A stretch of DNA of 64,000 nt from Pyropia haitanensis (lineage: Eukaryota > Rhodophyta > Bangiophyceae > Bangiales > Bangiaceae). Positions 1 through 10,309 of this stretch are shown one piece after another. Under the pieces are notes generated by a model, which worked only from the letters and a program-made list of their open reading frames with translations, was not told the origin of the DNA and did no database searches. Made by a program: the position numbers and the translations under genes. The first letter of the stretch is position 1; each line of letters opens with the position of its first letter. Location of the stretch: positions 620,001 to 684,000 of the forward strand of contig SDUX01000010.1 in assembly GCA_008729055.1 (NCBI GenBank), given 5' to 3'.

Positions 1-583
1 GCGAGCAGCCCGCAAAGAGGCCGCCCGCCACGCCGCCGGGCAGGGACGCCGACGAGGTGCCGCCGCCCGCGGCCGCCACCGACGCCGCCGACGGCCCGCC
101 CACCCTGCCGCCGCCGCCGCCGCCGCCCCCCCCCGACAGCACTGGCGCCGACGCGGGCGCGGCCGCCGTCGACGCGTACGGCCCCGCGCCGCCGACCCCC
201 CCCCCGGGGGACGCGACGCCGAGGGCGACCCCCAGGTTCAGCCGCAGCCCCGCCGACAGCTCCCCCGGCGACGACTTGTCGTGGATGAACCGGCAGCGCT
301 GGCCGTAGAGGCAGGTGCCGGTCTGCGTAAAGTTGCGGCACAGCTTGGTCTTGTACTTTGGGTGCCGCTTGACCAGCCGGAGCTCCCCCTCGCCGTGCGC
401 AAACTGGCACTTGCCGCCGTAGCGGCAGTAGAGGTTCTCCGCGTACGAGCGGCACATCTCGGTCTTGTACAGCTCGTTCACGCCGGGCACCGCCGCCACG
501 CCGCCGGCAGTTGCCGCCGCGGCCGCCGAGCCGGGCGTCGGCGGCGCCGACGCGCCGCCGGCCGTGGAGGCGGTGGCAAGGGA

Positions 584-627
<44 letters not shown>

Positions 628-698
628 TGCTGCCGCCGTTGGCGTTGCCGCCGGGCGTGCCTGGCAGCGGCTGCATGTGCGGCAGACCACCGATGCTC

Positions 699-730
<32 letters not shown>

Positions 731-1334
731 GCCCACCGAGACGGCCGAGAGGAAGAGGTCGGTCGGCACAGGCGTCGAGTCATCCCACATGGCGCCCGTC
801 TGGTAAGCGCCGCCGGCGGCACCGTCGTCGTGGCCACCGACGGCGGCGCCCAGGCTGAGCCTGCCGCCCACCCCGACCGCCGCCGACATGGACGCCGCCC
901 GGCGGTGCGGGGACGGCCCAATCGGGCCGCACCCGCCGCCGCCGCCGCTGCCGCCGCCGCCGCCACCCACTGGCCCCATAAACGGGTACGAGTGGGTGGC
1001 ACGCAGGTCATCGGAGCTGCCGCTGCCGGTGACGCCGCCGCCGCCGCCGGCCAATCCCCCACCAATGGCCGGGAGGACGCCCGCGCTCGCGCTGCGCGCC
1101 GCAAACGGGCTACCGCCGCCCACCGACAGCGACCGGTACGCCGGGGTGGACAGGTCCCCGACGAGGCCGCCGCCAAGCGCGGCGGCGGCGGCCGAAAACG
1201 GCCCACCGCCGAGGCCGCCGTCATAGCCGCCGCCCACTGCCGGCACGTCAAAGCCATAGCTAAACGGCCCACCGCCGCCGCCGCTGACGCCGCCGCCGCC
1301 ACCGCCGCCGCCGCCGCCACCGCCGCCGCTGCTG

Positions 1335-1365
<31 letters not shown>

Positions 1366-1465
1366 CACCCGCCAACGGGGTGAGCGGACGCGGGGCGGCA
1401 CCGCCGTAGGACCCTCCGCCGGCCGTTGCGCCTGCACTCGCCTCCGACGGGGCACGGACGGGCAT
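1..1465 (-). CDS. Tandem CCCH zinc-finger (tristetraprolin/ZFP36-type) RNA-binding protein, 3' end cut by window
   Basis: The minus strand encodes two CCCH fingers at about 275-485. Each has spacing C-x8-C-x5-C-x3-H, each is preceded by a YKT-[EK]-x-C lead-in (YKTEMC, YKTKLC), and an 18-residue linker containing [10 protein letters not shown] separates them. This is the exact geometry of the TTP/ZFP36 tandem finger, which in known members binds AU-rich 3' UTR elements and promotes deadenylation and decay of mRNA in the cytoplasm. The fingers follow a long Gly/Ala/Ser-rich low-complexity N-terminal region. A Gly/Ala-rich tail with no stop runs off position 1. The start is uncertain: the in-frame ATG at 1463-1465 (MPVRAP) is used here. 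The frame is open upstream through Gly-rich coding-like sequence to about 1780 and to another ATG at 2069-2071, so the true N-terminus may be longer or follow an intron. The RNA target is unknown. Confidence 0.85.
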
Positions 1466-3949
1466 GCCCCCACGGCCGACGCCACGGCCGGCGGCGACCG
1501 CGCCCGTGGCGGCGCCACCGCCACGCCCGTCGGGGGGGGCGCCGCCGCCCGCGGGCGGGCCAAAGAGGGCGGCGCCGCCGCGGCGGCCGCCAAACGCGTC
1601 CACCCCGCCGCCGCCGCCGCCGCCCGCACCGACGCCGCCGTTCACAGGGAAGGCGCCCACGGCGCCGCCGCTACTGCTGCTGCTAAAGCCGCTGCAGCTG
1701 AAGCCGCTGCCGCCGCCGACGCCGACGCCGCCGACGCCGCCGCCGCCGCCGCCGGTCGCATGGCTCGTCGCGGCAAAGGCGCGCACACTACGCGCGCGGG
1801 ACGGACGAATGATCCACGTGCCACGGCGGACGGCGGGGGAGGGGACGTGCCACGGGGGCGCACGCGCGCGCGTGCCGCGGAGGGGGGAACGAGGACGGCG
1901 GTTGTTGGGGGCGGAGGGGGGGAGGGGGGGGGGGAAAGGGAGTTCACGCGCGAGGTGGCGCCCGTAACCGTAATTGGGGGGGGGGGGGGGGTGCCAACGG
2001 TACGAAGGGGGGGGGGGGGACGGAGGGCGCAAACAGTGATCCAGCCGCAGCAGCAGCCGCCCGTGTGCCATGCGGTGTGGTGAGGAGGGCAGGGGGAGAG
2101 GGGGAGGTGGGGGGGGGAGGAAGCAGCGTCCCAGGCAACCCAGAGGGGCACCCCCGGACCGACGCGGCCGGTGAGGGGTGGGGAAGAAGGCCCCCGACGG
2201 CGGCACGGTCACGAGGGCGTCGACCACAGATCGGCAGCCAGGGGAGGTTGCCACCACCGGCGGTCGACGGGACACGGCCGGCCGACGGCGGGGAGGAGGG
2301 CAAACACAGAGGGGCGCACGGCCGGCGGCGGCGGCGGCGGCGGTGATGGGCGAGGCGCATCCCGAGAGTGTGTGCAGTCAAGTTAGCACCAAGGCCGCGA
2401 GCGAGCGGTGGGGAAGGCACAGGCGGGGGCGTTAGCAGGGGTGGAGGGGGCAGGCGGGACCACAGGCACGCGCACGCGCCAGCCCCATGGGTGGCACACG
2501 CAAGAGCATCAATCAATGACAATGGGAACCATCCGCGGCGCGGACGGTGGCACCGGCGGCCACCAGAAGGGGAGCGCAACACGAATCGCCGAGGCGGAGC
2601 GCGGCGGGCGGCGCGTCGTGCCCACCAGCCAAACAATCGTCCACGCGCAGCCACAGGACCGCCACGCGGGTGGGTGAGCGGCGGAGGGAGGGCGGGGGGG
2701 GGGGACCGGCGGCCATGACGCCAACACCATGAGGGGCGCCACCGCCGCGACGGATCAGACGCCGTGGCGGGGGGGACGGGGCGCCACGGATCGGACGGTG
2801 GCGGCGGCGCATCGGTGGGGACCGTCGGTGGGGGCGGCGGCGGGGGGGGAGGCACGCCCGCAGCCGACGGGAGGAAGAGGGTCAGCGGCATACAGGACAG
2901 CAAAGGGGGGGGCGGGAGGAGCAGAGGAGGCGCAGCCGCCAGCGCCAGCCCCGACCGCGAGCGGTCGGGCACGGCAGCGACGCGGGCCAGCACAGCCACG
3001 AGAGGCGGGTGGCGGCAGCGTAAGGGGCGGCGGGGGGGGGGGGCGGGACAGGGACGCAGCAGAGCACGCGAGTCGGACCGGACAAGGCAGAGCACAGTCA
3101 ACGTCAGTCACCAGAGTGCCCGATGGCGCCCGCCGCCGCCGCCGCCGCCGCCGAGACGGCGGTGGCCGACGAGAAATCCCCTCAGGGGATCGAAGGGTGG
3201 GCGAGGGGGGGGGGGGGGGGGGGGTGGGGACACCGGCCTGCCGCCCGTCTGCCCGTCCCCCCTGCCACACAGGGGATAAAGAGGGGCGGGACGGCGGCTG
3301 CAGCGCCGCGTGCATCCGTCCCCGCCGGCCCGTCCCCGAGCCGGTCACCTCTGCCGCCCCGTTGGGCCACCCCCCCCCCCTCCACCCCCCAACTCCCCCC
3401 GCTGTCCACGCGCCGCCGCGGCAGCGGCGAAAGCCGCCTCCCCCCCCCCCCCCCCCCCCCCTTCCGCCACCCCCGCCCAGCAGCCGCCACCACCTCCGCA
3501 TGATGCAATGCGGGAGCCGCCGCGGGCCGCTACCGCCGCCCAACCGCCCGCCCATCCGCCCCCCCCCCCGCCGTCGTGTCCACAGCCGCGCCGGCCGCCG
3601 CCGCCAGCGCGATGATTTACACCGGCGGCGAGGCCAGCACGGCGGGCGTAGCGGCACGAGGGGTCGCCCGCGGCAAAAGGGAGGTGGGCGGAGGGGGGGG
3701 GGGGGGTGGGGAAGCCGCCGGTCAACCCGTGGCTCCATGCAAGGCCCCTCCCCCAGCCAAACCCGCCACCCCCCCCCCCGGGCGCCGCGGGGCCGCCGCG
3801 GCCACGGCCACCCCCCCACCGGCAAACCGCCGCGGCAGCCGCCGGGCCGCCGCGGCCGGACGGGCGGCCGTCTGCGGGACCGGCGGCCGCGGCGTGCCGC
3901 CGCGGCCAACCGGCCCGTCCCGCCCCGCCCGTCGCACGTGCGCCCGTTG
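1466..3949. other. GC-rich low-complexity stretch, no supported gene
   Basis: This lies upstream of the CCCH gene. It may hold extra N-terminal codons (open to 2071 on the minus strand), 5' UTR and promoter. The rest is G-runs, C-runs and CG-rich sequence whose long open frames on both strands arise from stop-codon depletion at very high GC. No domain or conserved motif is recognised. Confidence 0.5.
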
Positions 3950-4636
3950 AGGCCGGCGTGCCACGTGTGCAGCGCCCGGCCACCCCACCCACACGGCCGC
4001 GACCAAAAAAAAACACAAAAAAAAAGAAACAGCAGGAGAAGCGCAACAAAAAACAGGAGAAGAGCGAGGCGGACGTGGCCTTGCCATAACGTACATTTCG
4101 AGCCGCCACCGCTGCTCGGCGTGCGCCGCGCCGGCGCCACGGCCGCCGCCCGGCGCGCGGCCGCCGCGGCTGGTGCACGTGCCGGCGTGGCCGCCGCCGC
4201 CGCCGCCACCACCACCGCCGCCGCCACCACCGCCACGGTCCATGGTGCCGCTGCTGTTGCCGCCGCCGCCGCCGCCACGGCGGGGTGCGGTCCACCCCGC
4301 CGATACGGCCGTCGTGCCGCCGGTCGTTGCCGTCGTGGTCGTCACCGTCGCCGCCGACGCCCACAGCGGGGACCGGCCGCCGCCGCCGCCGCCACCACCA
4401 CCGCCGCCGGCCGTCACCTGGTTGTCGCGGGGGCGCGGGGACGGGTGCGGCGGCGGCGTCGATGCCGCCGCCGTCGCCGCCACCGTGGCCGCCGCCGACA
4501 GCGGCGGCCGGTGGTGGCTACCACCGCCGGCCGGTGAGCCCGCCGCCCCCCGCGGCGGGCGGCCCGCCGGCGCGCCCGCCGGGAGTGGGGAGCACCGGTC
4601 AGCACGCGGCGACGGCCGCGCCGACGAACTCATCAT
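3722..4636 (-). CDS. Doubtful ORF, Ser/Gly/Ala-rich hypothetical protein (possible first exon)
   Basis: A 304-codon minus-strand frame starts with a double ATG (MMSSSARPSP). The first ~185 residues have mixed, plausible composition (Ser, Thr, Ala, poly-Gly). After the residues QRWRLEM the frame enters a T-rich tract on the coding strand (about 3990-4070) that looks like an intron pyrimidine tract rather than protein. A GTACGT donor-like sequence sits exactly at that point, matching the donor of SBDS intron 2 in this window. A CCCGCAG acceptor-like site follows further downstream. It may therefore be a first exon whose continuation I could not establish, possibly even of the neighbouring zinc-finger gene. 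No family is recognised and it may equally be noncoding. Confidence 0.25.
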   Translation of the reverse strand: MMSSSARPSPRADRCSPLPAGAPAGRPPRGAAGSPAGGGSHHRPPLSAAATVAATAAASTPPPHPSPRPRDNQVTAGGGGGGGGGGGRSPLWASAATVTTTTATTGGTTAVSAGWTAPRRGGGGGGNSSGTMDRGGGGGGGGGGGGGGGHAGTCTSRGGRAPGGGRGAGAAHAEQRWRLEMYVMARPRPPRSSPVFCCASPAVSFFLCFFLVAAVWVGWPGAAHVARRPQRAHVRRAGRDGPVGRGGTPRPPVPQTAARPAAAARRLPRRFAGGGVAVAAAAPRRPGGGVAGLAGGGALHGATG

Positions 4637-4649
4637 GGGCGCGGGGTGA

Positions 4650-7600
4650 GGGTGGGCGCCGCGCGGGCGAGGCCGCGCGCCTTGGATCTCTCGCCGACGG
4701 CGGGGGTGACGACAAAAAAAGAAGAAAACAAAGGCGCCAGCCGCTCCGGGCTCCCCACCGCTACGCAGACGGGACGTACGCCCCGCCCGCGACCTTGATC
4801 AACGGCAGCACCCAGCGCGCTCCGGGCGGCAGAGGGGGCTCGACCACCAAAAAGAGCAGGGCAAAGAGGAAGAGTGTCGCGGGTAACGGGACGGCAGCAG
4901 GACCCAGTGGGCAACGGACAAGTCGGACACCGTGGGCAACGGAGTTGCGAGCACTCCGCGGACAACCACCCGCTCTCGGAGGGTGCCGATCTGACCGCGT
5001 GCACCCGTCGGAGGGGACGGGGGGTGGCCGGGGAGGGTGGGGGGGGCGAGATCCGCCCGCACCCCGGTCGAACAGACCAAGGCGCTGGGGGGACGTCGGA
5101 GGAGAGGCCGCGACACGGGGGGGGGGGTTGTCGAAGAGGAAAGGAGCGGCGGACCGGGGGCGGCGGCCGCTCGGTCCCTCTCAAACCCCACCGGCTCGCG
5201 GGCGGCTGCCGCGCGGCCCCGCGGCGCTGTGCGCCAGCGTGCCGAACGGCCCGCGGCGCGCCGGTCGTGCCAAGCGCAGCCCGTCACACGACCCCGTCTA
5301 CGTCGACGTGGGAGAGGGGTGCCACGCCCGCGGGGCCCACTTACGCACACGTCTGGGTAAGGGGGGGGGTGTGCCGCCCCGCGCGCGCGCGCGACGGCAG
5401 TAGAGGGCAGAGCAGGGGGAGGGGGGGGGCGGGCACGCCGGGCAGCAGGGGAGGGGTGGGAGGCGGCGGCCACGCCCGTCGGCGGGGGCGGGGCGGAGGG
5501 CACGCCCCTCGCGGAGGGGGGAGGGAGAGAGAGGCCCGCAGGCCACACCCCGCGGGGTGCTGCGCGCGGGCGGGCGGGCTCGCCCAACACCCCTTCCGCG
5601 CCGGCAGAGCGGGGAGGTGGGGCGTGCCACGCGGTGACGCAGCCCTCCCAAGCTGCCGCGTCGGCAGGAGCGGGGGGGGGGTCGGCACGCACGCCAGGCG
5701 CCCTCCCCGGTGGCGGGTGCGTCGGCGTTGTCCCGCGCCGCCGTCGCCGCGCGCGCTGTGCGCGGCCATCACGCCGCCCCCCCCGTTGGGAGCCTGTTTG
5801 GGAGGGGGGGGGGGGGGCCTCTCCGTCTGTGACGAGGGATGCCACTGGCTGTAGGGCGCCTAGACGAGGGGGCCAAGTGGGCCGAGGGGGGGGCTCCTTG
5901 GCGGTGGCGGTTGGGGCGGAAGGGTGCCCCTCTGCTCGCAGGGGTGGGGGGGTGGCGGTCGGGGTCTCGAAAATCCGCCCACCCAACCACCCCCCGACCG
6001 TGTCGCACAAGACAGAAAGCCGTTGGCGGGGTGGCGGCACCGGCAGCGGCCGCTCATTGGGCGCCGCCGACGGCGCCACCTGTCACGTGTCGGTGCGTGC
6101 GGCGGCGGGATGACGCGACGACGGCGGCGGGCGGCGGTGGCGCCGTTGCCGTCGAGCGCCGTGGCGCGCACCAGCAGACGTGCGCTGGCGGGGTGGCGGA
6201 GGTGGGGGTGTGCCCCCCCGCGCGGGTGTCGGACTGTTTTTTTCGTTTTCTCCTTCGGACCCGGCGGGACTGGGGCGGCCGCCTGCCAGGGCCCCCTCGT
6301 GGCACGCGCTCGGCGGGGCGGCCCCACCGAAGCGTTGACGTGGTCGCCTGACAGGCGGACCGGTGGCGCGGCGGCTGCCGCGGGCGCGACCGGCGACCCG
6401 CACCTGGGACGGTCGTGGTGGGGGCGGCGGGGCGCGCCCTCGCGCCCCGCTGTGCAGAGTACAGTTTCCAGTGGGGGGGGGGCGCGGGCGACGGCCCCAG
6501 CCGTGAAAAAATCTGGTGCGTGCCCGTCCCCAGCGGGACACTGGGGGTGCCAGCAGGCGGCGTTGCCCCGCCCAACGTTGCCGCCGCGCGCCCCCGCGTC
6601 CACACTGGAGCAGAGCGGTGCCGTCCGCGCAAGGCCCGGGGTCGTGACAGGGTTGGCGCTCTTGCGGCGCCGTCTGAAGGCGGGAGCGAAGCACTCGTGG
6701 GAGTATTGGTTGGGGGGGGCGGACTGAGGGTGGTTCCTCTGCGTCTACGTGGGCGCGTGCCGCCCCACGCGCGGCACAACCCCCCGGCGGCAACGCCCTC
6801 GCTGGCGGCGTGGCCGGTTGGTCGACCAAGGCGGCGGTGCCTGCCCGCCTCGACCGGAGGTCCCCCCCGGTCCCCGCCGTCGAGCGGTCCCCACCGCCGC
6901 GCGCCCCCGGGCCCGCCCCCACCCTTCTGCCTCTCTTCGGACCTCGCCAGGCGCGAGTGTCCACGGCGTGCACAGCGGGAAGGGCGAGGGGGCGGTGTCG
7001 AGCGGCCGCAGTGGCCGCACAAAAATATCCGCGAGCCCTCGTCCGCGCGGGTTTGCCCCACCGGGCCCCTCACGGCACAAAAACGAGGGGCAGACGGACG
7101 TCCAGCACACGCTCACGTTCGCCCACAGTTGACGACACCCGGCGCAACTGGCCGCGTGCGTGGCAGGGGCGCTGGGCCAGAACGGGCTCCCTCGATTGGC
7201 TGCTGGTGTGGGAGTGAGACGCGAGGCAGCCCCGGCGTGGCGGGGCGGCCCAGTGGGCCTTTCAGTGAAGATACCTTTCCGCACGAACTGGCCTCCCGAA
7301 AGCCTTGAGCTTCCCCCACTCCAGTCATCTGTCCCACAAACCCGGCTCGCCGGCCACGCACAAGCGCCACGACCGCCCGTCTGTCGATAGCGATCTGGGC
7401 GTTGACTCACCCGGTCCTCCCCGCCGCACACCCCCTGTGATGGCATCGGGATGAGCCGCGCCGGCAGGCCTGGTTTGAGCAAAATCTGCTCCTAGCAGCT
7501 CCCAGTGGTGGGGTAGGGTTGGCTGCGCTTTGCGTCCCCCCCGCACGGCCCTCGACGGGGCGGGCCATCGGCACGCTCATGAACGCACCGGGGCAACCAT

Positions 7601-8336
7601 CAGGCCCGGCCCGGTGCGGAGCGGGGCGGGGGCGTCAACACGTGGCCAGTGCAAACCAAACAAATCCCGGATGGTGGACCACTGATGGGAGATTTGCTGT
7701 GAACGATATGGAGCCCCGCCGTGGGACCGGACACTGGAGGACTAAGTGCCACTACATTGGGACACGTCATTCGCAGCATAGTCGCATGGTAATGATTAAA
7801 GCTGCATCCAAATTGCATTTGATGTCAATGTTAGGGACCGCCTGTGTCTCACTGCCGTATTTTTTGTTTGCATGTCCTGTCAAATATCTCTCTCTGGATC
7901 TGCCACCGTGTTTGTGTTTGGTGGTTCACAATTAAGAGGTTGACGCACAAGAAAGACTGGTAATTGATAGAAGTTCAGTTGTACTGGGATGAACTGAGCA
8001 GAGTGAAACGGCCATGGGGTCGAGCGCGCGCTTCTGGCGCGACTCGTCTGTGACCAGTTTCTCCTGCTCCCCCTCGAGTCCCCGCGCCTCGTGCTGCTGA
8101 ATGCCCGCCCCCTGCTGAGTGCCGCCCCCTGCTGAGTGCCACCCCCTGCTGGGTGCCGCCCCCTGCTGAGTACTCTGCCACCTGTTGCTGATGACGGAGC
8201 AACCACCCCGCTCTCCTGCAGTTTTCCTCGAACCCTCTGCCTGGCTTCGTCCTTTCTTGCCTGGCTGCTGTCCGCGGCGTGGCGCGTGTGACGGGCATCC
8301 CGTGCTAGCGCCCCCCCCGGTCGGGCGTGTGCTGCC
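4650..8336. other. Long intergenic region, GC-rich then less biased towards 7.3-8.3 kb
   Basis: From 4.65 to 7.3 kb the sequence is CG-rich with G-runs and many overlapping shadow frames. From about 7.3 to 8.3 kb the composition becomes more balanced. That part probably contains the promoter and 5' region of the DXO gene starting at 8337. No tRNA, rRNA or protein domain is seen. Confidence 0.5.
8095..8178 (+). repeat. 17-bp minisatellite, about five copies
   Basis: Five imperfect tandem copies of a 17-bp unit resembling CTGCTGAGTGCCGCCCC lie 160-240 bp upstream of the DXO start codon. Single-base differences between the units indicate normal minisatellite decay. The repeat falls in the promoter/5' UTR region of the next gene. 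Confidence 0.8.
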
Positions 8337-9810
8337 ATGGCCGCCCCGCCGTCGGCGCAGGTCTTCCATGTCGCCACCTGGCTGCGCTCCCGTGCGGCGC
8401 TCGATGCCTCCACGCACGTGTCTGCTCCGCGGGAAGTCGGCTGCTACAGCCGCGACAATGACCGGACCATCACGTACGGCAGCAGGGCGGAGCTGAAGGA
8501 GTTTCGTGAGCCCTCGCCGGGAGCTGTACGCTCGGTGTTCTTCCGTTTGGTTCTCTTGTTTCCCCGTTCTTTCCTCTCTGGAGTAGTATGGTCTGGGCGC
8601 TGCTGCTGATGCGCCCCCATGCACCCTCCCATCGTTCAATAGGCGTGCCATCCCTTCCTGACGGAGATGCTGACTGTCTCCATTGCCTTTTCCCTCCCTC
8701 TTCCTTGCTCTCTCGCCTCTTCTATCCACCCCCTGTCTCCGCTTGTTCATGGGTCGTTGCCCTTTGTCTTCTGTGGTGGCCTCGGCGGGCAACCCCTGCT
8801 GGCAGGACCTCTACGCTGGTTTTTCCACGTTTGTGCCCAAAGCGACGGCCGGCGCGCCCGTGGAGCCCATCATCCACGCCGCCCGCGCGGCGGCCTTCCC
8901 CCTCGAGCGGGACGCGGACTTTGTGACGTACCGCAACAACCTCAACAAGCTGATGCTCGTGCCGTACGCGGCCGCCACGGGCGGCGATGACTGGCACATC
9001 CACGCGGTGCGCGTCGGCGCCACCGTCTTCCTCGACGTGGTGCCGTGGGAGGAGCGGTCGCCCCACCCGGCCGCCGCGCAGGCGGCGTACGCGGGCGTCA
9101 AGTTTGAGGCGCTCTGCACCGCCGCGGCGGGTGCGCCCACCGCCGGCGCCGCCGCCGGCGACGCCGCCGCCGCCCCCGTCAATGCCAACGCGGAGTTTTG
9201 TTCCCTCGTCCGCCTCCGCGTCGGCCGGCACCGGCTGCTCATGTCGGCGGAGATTGACTGCTACGAGCCCCCCCCCCCCGGCGGCGGCACGGCCAACGTG
9301 CTGCACGGCTACCGGGAGCTCAAGACGCTGGCCGTCCCGCGGACGGCGGCGCAGCACGCGCGTGTCAAGGGCCAGCGGCTGCTCAAGTACTGGATCCAGT
9401 CGTACCTGGCGGGCGTGCCGGAGCTCTTCCTCGGCTTCCGCAGCGACCGCGGGCAGCTGACCGGCACGATGCGCGTGCCGACGCGGGCGCTGCCCGACCT
9501 GGCCGCCGCCCCCGGCGACGCCCTCCTCCCGCCGCCGGGGTGGGACCCGGACGCTGGCGACGGCGGCCGCCGCCCGTGGGACCCGTGGACGTGCGTCAAC
9601 GCGCTCGACGCGCTGCTCGACGTGGCCCGCTCCGCGTGCGACGCGGCGGGCAACGGCGTGGCGGTGCGGCTGAGCTTTGACGCCGCCCGGGGGGTGCTCA
9701 CCCGCGCGGCGTGCCCGGACGCGGGGCTTGGCGACCGCGTGCGGGCGGCGCTGGCGGGCAACGACGCCGCGGACGACGGCGGGGGGGGGGGCGACAGGGA
9801 AGGGGGTTGA
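8337..9810 (+). CDS. DXO: DXO/Rai1-family decapping exoribonuclease, two exons
   Basis: The gene is join(8337..8525, 8806..9810), 397 aa. Exon 1 carries the PREVGCYS motif typical of DXO/Rai1 N-termini and ends in PSPGA. The 280-bp intron begins GTACGC and ends GGCAG, phase 0, and splicing joins PSPGA to DLYAGFSTFV, as in plant homologues. The catalytic motifs are all visible: GVKFE (Glu164), AEIDC (Glu212 and Asp214), ELK (Glu234, Lys236), and KYWIQ (Lys257, Gln261) followed by a GFRSD segment. In the known family these residues bind two Mg2+ ions and remove incomplete, unmethylated or NAD caps, then degrade the RNA 5' to 3'. Length matches the family (about 400 aa). No transit or signal peptide is obvious, so a nuclear or cytoplasmic location is expected. 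The gene converges on the glycosyltransferase gene downstream. Confidence 0.93.
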
Positions 9811-10309
9811 GAGCCGATGTGCGGCGTACCAGCGCGGGGGGGGTGGGGGGGGGTGGGCTGCGGCGGGGGTACAGCACGTCACGTGCGCTGGGGTTGGCCT
9901 TTTATTGCACGGCGCGCATCTGGCGGCGTCGGCCGCGCTGCGCGCGGCAGCTGTAGGCGTGCGCGTCCACCCGCCTGGCGCCCCCCGCACCCACTGGCAA
10001 CAATGCCCACGCCGCACGGTGTGGGCTGGGACGTTGCCCCCCTCTGGCGCCCGTCGCGGCGACGCCCGCTCCCTCTGGCACCTCCGCCGCCCGTCGGCGC
10101 CGTCCGCGCCGTCGCCTCTGTGACAGGCACGGGTCGTCCCCTGTCCCTCGCCCGTGACTGCCGACTGCTGGGCGCGTGCCGCCCCACACCCGCGCTCTCC
10201 ACCAGAGTCCCACAGCCGAGACGGCAATAGAGCTAGTTGTACTGTGGTGGGCTCGGCTGCGCTCCCGAAAAGAAAAAAAAGAGAGAAATACAAAATAAAA
10301 TAGAATAAG
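9811..10309. other. Convergent intergenic spacer
   Basis: Five hundred bases lie between two convergent stop codons. An A-rich stretch near 10268-10305 (reading T-rich on the minus strand, just past the glycosyltransferase stop) may belong to its 3' UTR. No gene is seen. Confidence 0.5.

Noticed and set aside
281..2083. 600-codon plus-strand open frame
   Set aside because: It is antisense to the CCCH zinc-finger gene; Ala/Arg/Gly composition comes from CGG-repeat DNA and no motif is present.
7519..7935. 138-codon frame in balanced-composition DNA
   Set aside because: No domain, no codon-bias support and no coherent hydrophobic or charged pattern; left as intergenic.
8683..8805. Upstream part of the second DXO frame read as coding
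   Set aside because: It lies in the intron: splicing at 8525/8806 joins two conserved blocks in phase, and the sequence is pyrimidine-rich.
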